This document shows, piece by piece, positions 1 through 8,912 of a stretch of DNA of 64,000 nucleotides. Position numbers and translations under genes: made by a program. The DNA is from Colwellia maritima (GTDB lineage: Bacteria > Pseudomonadota > Gammaproteobacteria > Enterobacterales > Alteromonadaceae), in contig NZ_JAKKSL010000006.1 in assembly GCF_022669015.1 (NCBI RefSeq), forward strand, positions 62,001 to 126,000, read 5' to 3'. Below the pieces are notes generated by a model. The model searched no databases. It had not been told where the DNA came from and saw only the letters and a list, made by a program, of their open reading frames with translations. How positions within the stretch are numbered: position 1 is the stretch's first letter; every line of letters begins with the position of its first letter.

Positions 1-1021
1 TAGCATCTAATCGCGCTTTAGTATTGCTCATGCCAATACCAAAACCAGTGCTAACGGTATTACTTTGCCCGTCACCATTGTCAATAACATACAAAATGAG
101 TCGATTTAATTTTTTATGCGCGGTGATAGTAATATTGCCGGCCTCTTTTCTGGGTTCTATGGCATATTTAATCGAGTTTTCCACCAAAGGTTGCAGCAAC
201 ATACTCGGCACCTGACAATTGAGAACTTCATCATTAATGTTCATCTGCACATTTAGCCTATTTGCAAATCTTACTTTTTCAATGGAAAGATAAAGCTCAA
301 GTAACTCAAGCTCTTTCTTAAAACTTGTTTTACTTTTAGCATTATTGTCTAACGAGTAACGAAAAAACTCACATAGTTTATCTAGCATTTCATTGGCTTT
401 ATCATTCTCATTTTTATAAATCAGCGTTGAAATAGCGTTCATGGTATTAAACATAAAGTGTGGGTTTAATTGATATCTGAGCATTTGCAATTGAGCATCT
501 TTCGCTGAGGTTTGCGCTCTTAGCAACATTTCATGTTCTTTTTGAAGTTTAGTGTTATACAACATGATGAAAAAAATCCCGGTCCACACAAACATAGTAG
601 TAAGTGAAAATAACAACCAACCGCCAAACTCCAACATATTCCATGATTCATTCCACTGTTGATGATGCACAATGACCTTAAACGAGCTCATTTTGATCGT
701 GTTATATAGTAAACCAAGTATCGCGGCTGAAAAAAAACTGAAGAAAAGCGTTTTATTCAAAGGTAAATGAACAATGCGTTGAATAAGTCGCCACTGTAAA
801 TAAGATAAGAAGAAACCACTCATTGTTTCTACAATAAGGTTTATTATTTGTCCGGAAAGATTAAAATTTGGATCGTCGAATTGCGGCCGAATTATGGCAA
901 GAAAAACCACAAGTGCATAACCTAGCCACCAAGCAATTTGTAACGTCCAAAATTGATGGCTCTGCTTAGAGAATGTTTGCGATTCTATTTCAAGTGAAGT
1001 TTCGATTTTAGATTCATCCAT
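1..1021 (-). CDS. LytS/YehU-type sensor histidine kinase (C-terminus cut by window edge)
   Basis: Reads leftward from an ATG at 1021 and is still open at base 1, so the C-terminal end is missing. The N-terminal ~170 residues hold about four hydrophobic segments. They are followed by the His_kinase (PF06580-type) block QLNPHFMFNTMNAIS with its phospho-acceptor histidine, and then by the start of an HATPase domain: an N-box LVENSIKYA, a G1-type DNGDG and a second glycine box FGIGMSNTKARL. This is the LytS/YehU/YpdA architecture, in which a membrane sensor phosphorylates a LytTR-type response regulator. That partner would be expected just beyond the left edge but cannot be seen. No frameshift was found in the visible part. 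The ligand is unknown. Confidence 0.88.
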   Translation of the reverse strand, partial: MDESKIETSLEIESQTFSKQSHQFWTLQIAWWLGYALVVFLAIIRPQFDDPNFNLSGQIINLIVETMSGFFLSYLQWRLIQRIVHLPLNKTLFFSFFSAAILGLLYNTIKMSSFKVIVHHQQWNESWNMLEFGGWLLFSLTTMFVWTGIFFIMLYNTKLQKEHEMLLRAQTSAKDAQLQMLRYQLNPHFMFNTMNAISTLIYKNENDKANEMLDKLCEFFRYSLDNNAKSKTSFKKELELLELYLSIEKVRFANRLNVQMNINDEVLNCQVPSMLLQPLVENSIKYAIEPRKEAGNITITAHKKLNRLILYVIDNGDGQSNTVSTGFGIGMSNTKARLDA

Positions 1022-1177
1022 AACACCAAAGACATATCATCATCATAATATTAAAATTGAATAAATGTATCGCAAATGAATGAATAAAGCGTTTTTTTGC
1101 GACAAGACGGGCCAATTTAGAGACAACGTATTAGATAGTTTGACTCAATTGACAAAAATATGGAGGTGTCATAAATA

Positions 1178-1323
1178 ATGAGAGTGGCCTTAATAATTCT
1201 TGTCGAGGCAAAGGATGGTTCAAAGCATTTTTATAAAAAATATGGTTTTACCCCTTTGCAGACGATGAAAGTAAACTATTTATCACCATTGCCGATGTTA
1301 GAGCAAGCTTAAGTGAACGATAA
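1178..1323 (+). pseudogene. C-terminal fragment of a GNAT acetyltransferase resembling TacT/AtaT toxins
   Basis: Reading from 1178 gives ...VEAKDGSKHFYKKYGFTPL, the acetyl-CoA-binding end of a GNAT fold (FYxxxGF). After a one-base shift in the C-run near 1252 it continues as DDESKLFITIADV...SLSER and stops at 1323. That tail is typical of the GNAT partner of DUF1778 antitoxins (TacT/AtaT class). The first ~110 residues and any antitoxin are absent, so it is a dead remnant, perhaps left by the rearrangement that placed the truncated IS nearby. Identity as a toxin rather than another small GNAT is inferred from the C-terminal motif only. Confidence 0.55.
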
Positions 1324-1351
1324 CAAGTGTGATTAAGCTAGGGAGTTAAAG

Positions 1352-1382
1352 CTATGGCGCTTTCGCCCCCTATGCGCCATAG
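1352..1382. other. Stem-loop with 9-bp perfect arms downstream of the GNAT fragment
   Basis: CTATGGCGC (1352-1360) and GCGCCATAG (1374-1382) are perfect inverted arms around a 13-base loop. There is no T-tract on either side, so it is a poor intrinsic terminator. It may be an end or remnant of a small repeat element. The rest of the ~240 bases between the GNAT fragment and the IS fragment show nothing recognisable. Confidence 0.4.
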
Positions 1383-1564
1383 GGTATGAAATAACATCAC
1401 TATATCTGAGCGTTTGTAAAAAAATTCAGCGGCTAAACTGTAGCTTATGTTTCAAGATAAGAGGGCGACTGACGACTCAGCCGGAAAGTCTATTTGGTGA
1501 TAAATAAAATTAGGTTGAAATATTTCAGATCAAATCTAAATTTACAAGCCTCCCCAAATACTGA

Positions 1565-2248
1565 GTAGCTCTAGGTCAGATCTGGGCTACTACACATTTC
1601 CTCAGCTTACAATCACAATTAACTAGACGTCAAATTGACCGCACTGTTTATAATAGAAGGCGACGAAAATTAGCCTTTAAAATAGAGTTCTTTAGACAAA
1701 AAATTGCATCCATCGTTGTACCAATAGAAGACTATCATGTGATTGACAGTATGCCTTTAGAAGTCTGTAAATACAGTCGCTCATCTCGCACTAAAATATG
1801 TCAAGAGAATACAGAAACATCACCGAGCTTTGATTGTTGTGCTGCACAAAAATTACATTATTTTGGTTATAAAATTCATGCTGTTTACACTGTACAAGGC
1901 GTTATTAAAACCTTTGATATATCAAAAACTTCGGTTCACGACATTAACTATCTTAACGATGTAAAGCATCAACTTAACAACTGTATTCTTATTGGCGATA
2001 AAGGTTACCTTAGCCAACAATATCAACAAGATCTATTTGAATCATCAAATATAAAAATTGAAACGCCAATGCGTAATAACAATACCAATTTCAAACCTTT
2101 TCCTAAGCCGTTAAGCAAAGCGAGAAAGCGAATAGAAATCTTATTTTCTCAGCTGTGTGACCAGTTCATGATCCGACGTAATTATGCTAAATCATTCGAT
2201 AGGTATTCAACACGAATATTATCAAAAATAACGGCATTAACAATTTAA
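1565..2248 (+). pseudogene. IS982-family transposase, N-terminally truncated
   Basis: The conserved in-frame part begins around residue block RRQIDRTVYNRRRRKLAFK and runs through the DDE catalytic domain. Recognisable pieces are VIDSMPLEVCKYSRS (first Asp), HYFGYKIHAV, TSVHDINYLNDVK, LIGDKGYLS (second Asp) and RKRIEILFSQLCDQFMIRRN (terminal Glu). These are the signatures of the IS982 group. A GTG at 1739 gives 169 residues, but the homologous frame extends upstream to 1565, where a TGA closes it. Full-length relatives have about 270-300 residues, so roughly the first third is lost. Non-functional by inference. Confidence 0.8.
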
Positions 2249-2280
2249 AAGTTGTTGTTTCTTAAATGCACCACGGGTTA
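1565..2280 (+). mobile_element. IS982-family insertion sequence, 5'-truncated, with probable right end
   Basis: The 3' portion of an IS982-family element. The transposase reading frame is open from 1565 to 2248, but the N-terminal third and the left end are missing. About 12 bases after the stop comes CTTAAATGCACCACGGGT (about 2261-2278), which fits an IS982-type right terminal repeat (ACCCG... on the opposite strand). No matching left repeat was found between 1324 and 1565. The copy therefore cannot transpose by itself. Confidence 0.75.
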
Positions 2281-2358
2281 ATCAAAATCATTTCTCTTTT
2301 TAGACTGAGCAAAACGATTAATGAACTCTTTATCATTATTTGCTGACATATTATTCAC
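2278..2358 (-). pseudogene. Short reading frame truncated by the IS982 right end
   Basis: From GTG at 2358 (or ATG at 2349) the frame reads MSANNDKEFINRFAQSKK... and stops at 2278-2280, where the IS terminal sequence begins. A strong Shine-Dalgarno (GAGGAGT) precedes the GTG by about 6 bases. The simplest reading is the 5' stub of a gene cut off by the IS insertion. It lies on the same strand as, and downstream of, the 56-residue frame and the TonB receptor gene. No homology is recognised. Confidence 0.4.
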
Positions 2359-2384
2359 ACGGCTTACTCCTCAAGAATAAATTT

Positions 2385-2555
2385 CTAGTTATAGCCAAGA
2401 ACAAAGCATCTAGTTTGCTCGTCTAATGTGTCTTCATTGAAATTATCTAGCATGCTTTTTTTGGAATTACAGTTTTTATTATTCTTTGTAGATTGAATAT
2501 TTTCAAAGTCAGAATTTAACTCATCATCATTTTTTTTCGATATACTTTTACACAT
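2385..2555 (-). CDS. Small hypothetical protein (56 aa), polar
   Basis: ATG at 2555, preceded by AGGCAG at good spacing, and TAG at 2385-2387. The product is rich in Asn, Lys, Ser, Asp and Glu (begins MCKSISKKNDDELNSDFEN, ends EQTRCFVLGYN) and has no signal peptide or membrane helix. It sits ~110 bases downstream of the TonB receptor gene on the same strand and ~27 bases ahead of the truncated frame at 2278-2358, so the three could have been co-transcribed. I do not recognise it. The ribosome-binding site is the main argument that it is real. Confidence 0.4.
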   Translation of the reverse strand: MCKSISKKNDDELNSDFENIQSTKNNKNCNSKKSMLDNFNEDTLDEQTRCFVLGYN

Positions 2556-2664
2556 TATTCTGCCTGCTCACTAAATAGAAGTTGTTCTGAAAACATAGAG
2601 AAAACGCTTTTAAAACAGTGAACTATTTTAAAAGCGAATTAAGGATGTGACTTAAATAAGTTAA

Positions 2665-5523
2665 CTAAAAACTATGCTTAAATTTTGCATATATAGTTCT
2701 ACCTCTTGGATCATGTACTACGCTATCAAATGCCCGACGGCCGTCAGCACTGTTAGGATCTATCGGTGGTTCTTCATCGGTAATGTTATTTATCCCGACA
2801 GAAAGGTTTGTTGTACCTTCACCAATCAAACCACTAGCATCAAACGAATAGCCGGTATCGAATACGGTAAAAGAGTCGATAGCATCATAATCATTATTTG
2901 GTGTTCGATCTTCGTAACCGCCTATATGGCGAACGTAAAAGCTAACGCTGTGTTGATCATTTTGCCAATCAAAACCTAGATTCACACGAGTATCAGGAAC
3001 TGAACCTAATTGCCCAAATGATGAATTACGATTATTAGCACCATCAAATGTAGGGCTGCCATCACCACTATCAATGTCATAAGAATTGATATAGGTAAGA
3101 CTAGTATTTACAACTAACTTGCCACCAAATACTTCATCAAAACCATAATTAGCCGTTAAGTCAATACCATCAGCAGTGACCCCCCCAAGGTTAGCGAAGG
3201 TGTTGACAACAGAAACAGCTTGCCCAGTTACATCACGAGTTACGCGATCATCAGGTGTATATTTTCCACCACTACATTCATCAACTAGAATAGATGCTGC
3301 TGATTGACCTGGACCAATTAAATCCTTGTAATCATAGTTCCAGTAATCTGCAGAAACGGTAAAGGATTCATCATCAGTTAATACAATGCCTAAGTTAAAG
3401 TTAGTCGCGGTTTGAGGTTTTAAGTTTCCACCTAAGGTTGTTGTGGTTACATTAAAGGTATCATTAACAGATGGATCACATGAAGAACCTGGGCCTGCTG
3501 CAAAAACCGCTGAGGTAATAGAATCGGCTAGTGAACCTCCACCGCCCGCACCAAGAACATTTCTAACTGATGGTGCTTGGAAAGAAGTTCCCCAAGAGCC
3601 ACGTAATTGAACCATATCCGTTGCTTGCCATCGAACACCAACTTTTGGATCAGTCGTATCACCGCCTTCCCCTTCACCATAATCTTCATAACGGAGAGCT
3701 ACCTGAACTTCTAAATCCTCTGTAACCGGCACAATAACTTCACCATATACTGCAATTGTATCTTGTGTAGCACCGTTAATTGAAAATACAAAGTCTTCAT
3801 AACCACCTTGTTGGAAAACCTGCGCACTATCAGCAATTTCGCTATATTCCATAGAACGATATTGCACACCAAATGCACCAACAACTTCTAAATCATTAAA
3901 CTCAAACAACGCACCACTTAATGTTAATTCGATCGCTTGTTGATTTGATTCACGAATAAAAGTACGGTAGCTTGCAAATTGTCCTAAATCACTTTCGGTA
4001 TATGGGCCATAGACGTCATTACCGGTTGTCACACCATCTTTTACCGAAGTAGCTGTAGGGTCAGCCCATCCAATTGAGAATGGATTCCAACGTCCACTAC
4101 CAATAGCTTCCCTAAATTTAATACCATTGAAATTACGTGGTAATACATCCGTCATTAATGAGTGGGCATACGTGTATGAACCATATAAGCTCCAATCCTC
4201 AGTTAAAAATGTATCGAAGCCCATTACGATACGGCTATTTTCAAAGTTTTTCTCGATATCGTCCCCATATTGACCATCATTATTTGTTAATGGGCGACCT
4301 CTGAAAATAACGTCAACTGCTGCTGAAGGGTCTTCAGCAACAGCTGCTTCATCCCAGACAATACCATCACTGCCATCATTTACAAAGTAGTTAAATGGGT
4401 GGTCACTTGGTACATAAAAACCACCATCATCAGTGCGGACATCTAAGGGGGCACCACCAATAATGTCGGTTACCTCATTACTTGAATAACTCATTTCGCC
4501 AAAAACGGTTGTATCATCCGATATTTCATAATCAAACTGAGCAAAAGCTTGTAAACGGCTTTCGTCACCTATCAATGCACGTTGATTTAAAAATATATAT
4601 CGACAGTTATTACCATCAACAAAAGTTTGTGTAATGCCTGTATCTGCCGATGGTTGTCCACAATATGGGTCAGCTACATCATCAGATGATCGTACATAGT
4701 GAGTAGGATCATCTGGATTTTGTGTTGCTAAAGCATACCTACCAAGCACCTGTTGATGAGTCGTACTGATTCTCAGATGCGATAAAAGAATCACCTTTAG
4801 AACGCTTAACTAACCAATCATATTCACCACGGGCTCCGCCGTCTTGTTCGTAATAGTTAACAAACATTGAGAAATGGCCTTTATCTAAACTTTTACCAAT
4901 AGCAAAATTTAAACTTTGCGCAGGGTTGACTTCATTATCCCGGTATTCACCTCCAATCTCTAGCCCTTCAAAGTTTTTGCGTGTGATTATATTGACCACA
5001 CCACCAACAGCATCAGAGCCATAAGTAGCTGACGCACCATCTTTAAGCACTTCAACACTTTCAATCATATTGGTTGGATACTGGTTAATATCAGTAAAAA
5101 AGAAACCTTGCGAAGTTGAAATAGGTGAAAGACCTGCCCGGCGTCCATTAATTAACGTTAAGGTACCAAAGAACCCCTAAGCCACGTAAGCTAAATTGAG
5201 ATGTTCCTTGCGCCTCTCGACCACCGGCTAAGTCAGAGCCTGCCATTGCAGGAACCATTTTAACTAGGTCTTGCATTTGACCGATACCAAGCAGACTCTA
5301 TAGCTTCATGACCAACAGTTTCAATTGGAGAAGGTGTTTCGATATCACGATTTCGCCTGATATTAGAGCCTGTAATCGTTATTCTTTCAACACTTTGTAC
5401 TTTACTTTGTGCTTCACTTTGTGTATCAGCCGCGATAGCCAATGAAGTAGCACTTGCACACGCTATTGCAATAGCGGTTTTCTTAAATACTTTTTTGATA
5501 ACTTGCTGTTTACTGTTTGACAT
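2665..5523 (-). CDS. TonB-dependent outer-membrane receptor (three frameshifts in this sequence)
   Basis: A ~950-residue TonB-dependent transporter. It has a signal peptide (residues 1-~32, ...TSLAIAADT), then a TonB-box/plug region (VERITITGSNIRR, MIESVEVLKDGASATYGSDA, GGVVNIITRKNF) and a ~700-residue beta-barrel ending in the terminal aromatic signature ...GRTIYAKFKHSF. The frame breaks at ~5287-5292, ~5166-5171 and ~4742-4747. Joining the frames restores AGIGQMQDLVK, LSLRG-like QFSLRGLG, LINGRRAG and STGAGRYALATQ, so the protein is probably whole. Each break reads as CTTGG or CTTTGG where GCCGG fits the protein. The gene is divergent from the TctC-TctB/TctA transporter, so uptake of the same substrate across both membranes is plausible but unproven. 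Confidence 0.85.
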
Positions 5524-5909
5524 AATATTTACTCCCCAAACTTTATTTATTATTCTAAGTTGTAATTTTATTAGTTAGTCTATCTTTTTATCCTCTGATA
5601 TTAATATTTAATATCATTGACTCAACCATAAACAAATTCATAGCTTTCACTATACGTCAAAAGACGCAAATATATTTACACGATGAATTACAATAGGTTA
5701 TACACATAAAACAACCATTTAAGTCATTTGACTATGTATAGTTAATTTTCTTTTTTAGTCTAAATCAAGTCTCTTGCCTGATGTTAGTTATTCAAAAAAA
5801 CTTATTTTATAATGCGTAAAACACATAAAAAAGCATTCATTCGTTTACGGAATACAAGACCACATATCCAATAAATGCATATAACTTACAAAAAAAAAGA
5901 GGTAACGTT
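5524..5909. promoter_or_regulatory. Divergent intergenic region between TonB receptor and TctC-TctB genes
   Basis: 386 AT-rich bases with no coding frame. It must hold both promoters. A short inverted repeat AGTCA-TT-TGACT lies at 5722-5733 near the middle. It is the best candidate operator seen for a dimeric regulator such as the LuxR-type protein encoded at 8913-10355, but this is a guess from position only. Confidence 0.35.
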
Positions 5910-7280
5910 TTGAGCATTCAAATAATGAAGAAGAGTCTTCTAAAGATACTGCTAAGCCGGATAGCTTTGATACCAACCATATGTTATGCCGATTCAGCAG
6001 AACAAACTATGAACGCATGGCAACCTGAATATCCTTTAGTTATAACCGTACCTTCAAACCCTGGAGGTGGTTGGGATCAACTCGGTCGTTTCTTACAAAG
6101 ATCAATTACTCAAGAAAAGCTATCACCAAGATCAATAGAAGTTGTTAATAAGGGAGGGGCCGGCGGAATAATTGCTTTAGCAGAACTTGTGTCTACTTTC
6201 GATGCCAATCCATACAAACTTATGGTTACAGGCTTTGGTATGACCGGCGCGTCAATTATGCATAATAGTGAGTTTAATTTGCAATCAACTACGCCAATAG
6301 CGAGGTTGACAGGTGAGTTTCAAGCTATAGGGGTCCCTTTCGATTCACCATTTAAAACTTTAGAAGATCTAATGGATGCTTTTAAAAAGGATCCCCAAAA
6401 AATAATCTGGGGAGGCGGTTCGGCTGGTGGTGCCGACCATTTATTTATAAATTTATTAGCAAATAAAATGGGAATAAATCCACAAGATATTAACTATGTT
6501 GCTTTTACAGGTGGTGGTGAAGCAACGGCCGCTTTAATGGGAGGTCAAGTTATTGCAGGTGTTTCTGGGTATTCTGAATGGGGTGGTGTTGTTGAAGCTA
6601 ATCGTGTTCGTTTATTAGGGATATCTTCAACCACTAGAATTGTACACCCTGATATTACAACCTTTGCTGAAATTGGTATTGATGTAGATTTTCAAAATTG
6701 GCGAGCAATTGTTGCCGCTCCCAATATTACTAAAGAACAACGACAATATCTTATCAATTTAATAAGCAAAGCGAGAAATTCGGCTACTTGGGAAGACATT
6801 ATCAAGCGAAACAACTGGCAAGACAGTTTTTTAACAGGCGATGATTTTACCCAGTTTATTATTAAAGACAGAAAACAAACTCAGTATATTGTAGAGCAAG
6901 GTGGTCTGGGGTCAGGAGGAGATGGATACGCTTCAATTGGCCCTTTCTTTTTCCCCTCAATTGCAGGTGGTGGTTTGCTTATTTGCAGCCTATTTTTATT
7001 GGTTAATTATTTTAAAAATCGACAATCACACACTGTGGTGAGTATAGAGAATATTTCTACAGATAATTTACATAAATTTTACCTTGCAAGTATAACCATT
7101 GCTTTGTATTTAGTGGGCTTAGCATACTTAGGGTTTATTTATGTTACGCCTATTTTCATTCCTATTATTTCAAGAAACCTTGGTTCGACCTCGATTAAAC
7201 GAGACATTATTGTTGCCGTTATATTAACGGCTTTAATTACCATTGTTTTTGAACACTTCTTGAACGTTATCGTTCCTTAA
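5910..7280 (+). CDS. Tripartite tricarboxylate transporter: TctC substrate-binding protein fused to TctB membrane subunit
   Basis: 456 residues. Residues 1-~28 form a signal peptide. Residues ~40-325 match the TctC/Bug periplasmic binding family: PSNPGGGWDQLGRFLQ, GGAGGIIALAEL, WGGGSAGGADHLF, GGGEATAALMGGQV and a WEDIIKRNNWQ end region. Then comes a TctB (DUF1468)-like part beginning IGPFFFPSIAGGG with three hydrophobic helices (~345-366, ~390-420, ~433-454). TctB usually has four helices, and its first appears to be absent. The fusion would tether the binding protein to the membrane. The start is a TTG at 5910 with AGAGG at correct spacing; an ATG at 5925 is too far from it. tctA follows 14 bases later. 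TctC and TctB are normally separate genes. Confidence 0.85.
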   Translation: MSIQIMKKSLLKILLSRIALIPTICYADSAEQTMNAWQPEYPLVITVPSNPGGGWDQLGRFLQRSITQEKLSPRSIEVVNKGGAGGIIALAELVSTFDANPYKLMVTGFGMTGASIMHNSEFNLQSTTPIARLTGEFQAIGVPFDSPFKTLEDLMDAFKKDPQKIIWGGGSAGGADHLFINLLANKMGINPQDINYVAFTGGGEATAALMGGQVIAGVSGYSEWGGVVEANRVRLLGISSTTRIVHPDITTFAEIGIDVDFQNWRAIVAAPNITKEQRQYLINLISKARNSATWEDIIKRNNWQDSFLTGDDFTQFIIKDRKQTQYIVEQGGLGSGGDGYASIGPFFFPSIAGGGLLICSLFLLVNYFKNRQSHTVVSIENISTDNLHKFYLASITIALYLVGLAYLGFIYVTPIFIPIISRNLGSTSIKRDIIVAVILTALITIVFEHFLNVIVP

Positions 7281-7294
7281 CCAAGGCTTATATT

Positions 7295-8800
7295 ATGGAC
7301 TCTTTTACTGATATTTTTACCAATATTACCAATGGTTTTGGTATTGCAGGCACACCTGAAAATTTAATGTACGGCATGATTGGGGTATTACTTGGCACTG
7401 CTGTTGGCGTGTTACCCGGCTTAGGCCCAGCTGTCGCCATTTCGTTGTTATTACCAATTACTTTTGGCATGGAGCCTATCTCTGCATTCATTATGTTTGG
7501 TGGTATATATTATGGTGCTATGTACGGCGGCGCCATTACCGCTATTTTAGTCAATACTCCGGGTTGTTCTTCGTCGGTCGTTACTACTTTTGACGGTCAT
7601 CCTTTAGCGAAAAAAGGCCGAGCAGGTACGGCTTTATTAACGGCTATTATCGGATCCTTTATTGGAGGTACTTTCGCCACCGCGATGCTAATGTTAATTG
7701 CTCCTGCTTTAGTTGAATTATCGTTGTTATTTGGCCCGCCTGAATATTTTACATTGATGTTACTTGCCCTTGTGTTGGTTGCAACTATTGGTGGTACTTC
7801 TTTAACAAAATCATTATTTTCTACTTTTTTAGGTATCACTATTGCCATGATTGGTATCGATATGCAAACGGGAACAGCTCGACTAACCTTTGGTTTACCA
7901 GAGCTATATAGTGGCATAAATATCGTTTTGGCGGGTATCGGTTTATTTGCTGTTGGCGAGAGTCTTTGGGTATTATCGGGTCAGGATAAAAAAGATAATA
8001 GTCAGTTTGATACAACACAAACTAAGTTAGGTATGAGTTCAGCTGAGTGGATTCGATCTGGATTTGCCTGGCTTCGCGGAACAATTATTGGCTTTTTTGC
8101 CGGAATATTACCGGGCTCAGGAGGTACAATTGCAGCATTTATGGCTTATGGTATTGAAAAGAAGGTATCTAAACACCCAAAAAACTTCGGCCACGGTGCT
8201 GTTGAAGGTGTTGCTGCGCCTGAAGCTGCAAACAATGCAGCCGCAGGTGGGAGTATGGTGCCGTTGCTAGCGTTAGGTATACCTGGCTCAGCAACGACAG
8301 CAGTGATGTTAGTTGCTTTTCAAATGTATGGGTTACAACCAGGACCGTTACTTTTTCAAAACAGTGGTGATTTAGTCTGGGGATTAATTGCCAGCTTATA
8401 TATCGCTAATATTTTATTAGTAGTCATTAATGTTCCTTTGGTTGGTTTATGGTCAAAATTACTCAAAGTTCCCTCAGGATTGTTATATTCGTCAGTTATT
8501 GTTTTCTCAATTTTAGGTGCTTACAGCTTAAAAGGTAGTATTAGTGATACGCTGATTGTTTTTGTGCTAGGTTTATTAGCATTTACGTTGAGACGATTTA
8601 ATTTTCCTATTGCACCGGTTTTACTTGGTGTTGTATTAGGACCATTAATTGAACAAGAGTTTCGACGTTCTATTTCAATATCGGCTGGTGACTTCAGTAT
8701 CTTCTTCACTAGACCAATAACGCTTACTTTTTTAGCTATTATCTCTGTATCAATACTCTCTACAGTGATTAAACATGTACAAAAAAGAAAGGCAGTATAA
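7295..8800 (+). CDS. tctA: Tripartite tricarboxylate transporter large permease TctA
   Basis: 501 residues, about 11-12 membrane helices. It carries the TctA family landmarks: MYGMIGVLLGTAVGVLPGLGP near the N-terminus, YYGAMYGGAITAILVNTPG, the second conserved FAGILPGSGGTIAAFMAYGIEKK, and the VEGVAAPEAANNAAAGGSMVPLLALGIPGSATTAV block (split here only for description). It is the permease of a secondary, ion-driven transporter for carboxylates, working with a TctC-type binding protein. It starts 14 bases after the TctC-TctB fusion gene, so the two form one operon. The family covers tricarboxylates, tartrate, aromatic acids and others; the substrate cannot be told from sequence. Confidence 0.93.
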   Translation: MDSFTDIFTNITNGFGIAGTPENLMYGMIGVLLGTAVGVLPGLGPAVAISLLLPITFGMEPISAFIMFGGIYYGAMYGGAITAILVNTPGCSSSVVTTFDGHPLAKKGRAGTALLTAIIGSFIGGTFATAMLMLIAPALVELSLLFGPPEYFTLMLLALVLVATIGGTSLTKSLFSTFLGITIAMIGIDMQTGTARLTFGLPELYSGINIVLAGIGLFAVGESLWVLSGQDKKDNSQFDTTQTKLGMSSAEWIRSGFAWLRGTIIGFFAGILPGSGGTIAAFMAYGIEKKVSKHPKNFGHGAVEGVAAPEAANNAAAGGSMVPLLALGIPGSATTAVMLVAFQMYGLQPGPLLFQNSGDLVWGLIASLYIANILLVVINVPLVGLWSKLLKVPSGLLYSSVIVFSILGAYSLKGSISDTLIVFVLGLLAFTLRRFNFPIAPVLLGVVLGPLIEQEFRRSISISAGDFSIFFTRPITLTFLAIISVSILSTVIKHVQKRKAV

Positions 8801-8822
8801 AAACAACTAGCTTAGATTTAAT

Positions 8823-8870
8823 GGTAGGAAAGGTTATGTATTTAATTAATATATAGCCTTTTCTACCTTT
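8823..8870 (+). terminator. Stem-loop terminator between tctA and the convergent regulator gene
   Basis: GGTAGGAAAGGTTAT (from 8823) pairs with TATAGCCTTTTCTACC (to 8867) as a ~15-bp stem with two G-U wobbles, followed by TTTCT. It lies in the 112 bases between two converging genes and fits a rho-independent terminator for the tct operon. Confidence 0.55.
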
Positions 8871-8912
8871 CTAATAAAAACACTCTACTCAGCAATATTT
8901 CAAACTCACTGA

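Noticed and set aside
1352..1382. Intrinsic terminator for the GNAT fragment
   Set aside because: The stem is good but there is no T-run on either strand; kept only as a stem-loop.
2674..2979. Plus-strand reading frame over the TonB gene
   Set aside because: It is the antisense of a conserved beta-barrel end and has no family features.
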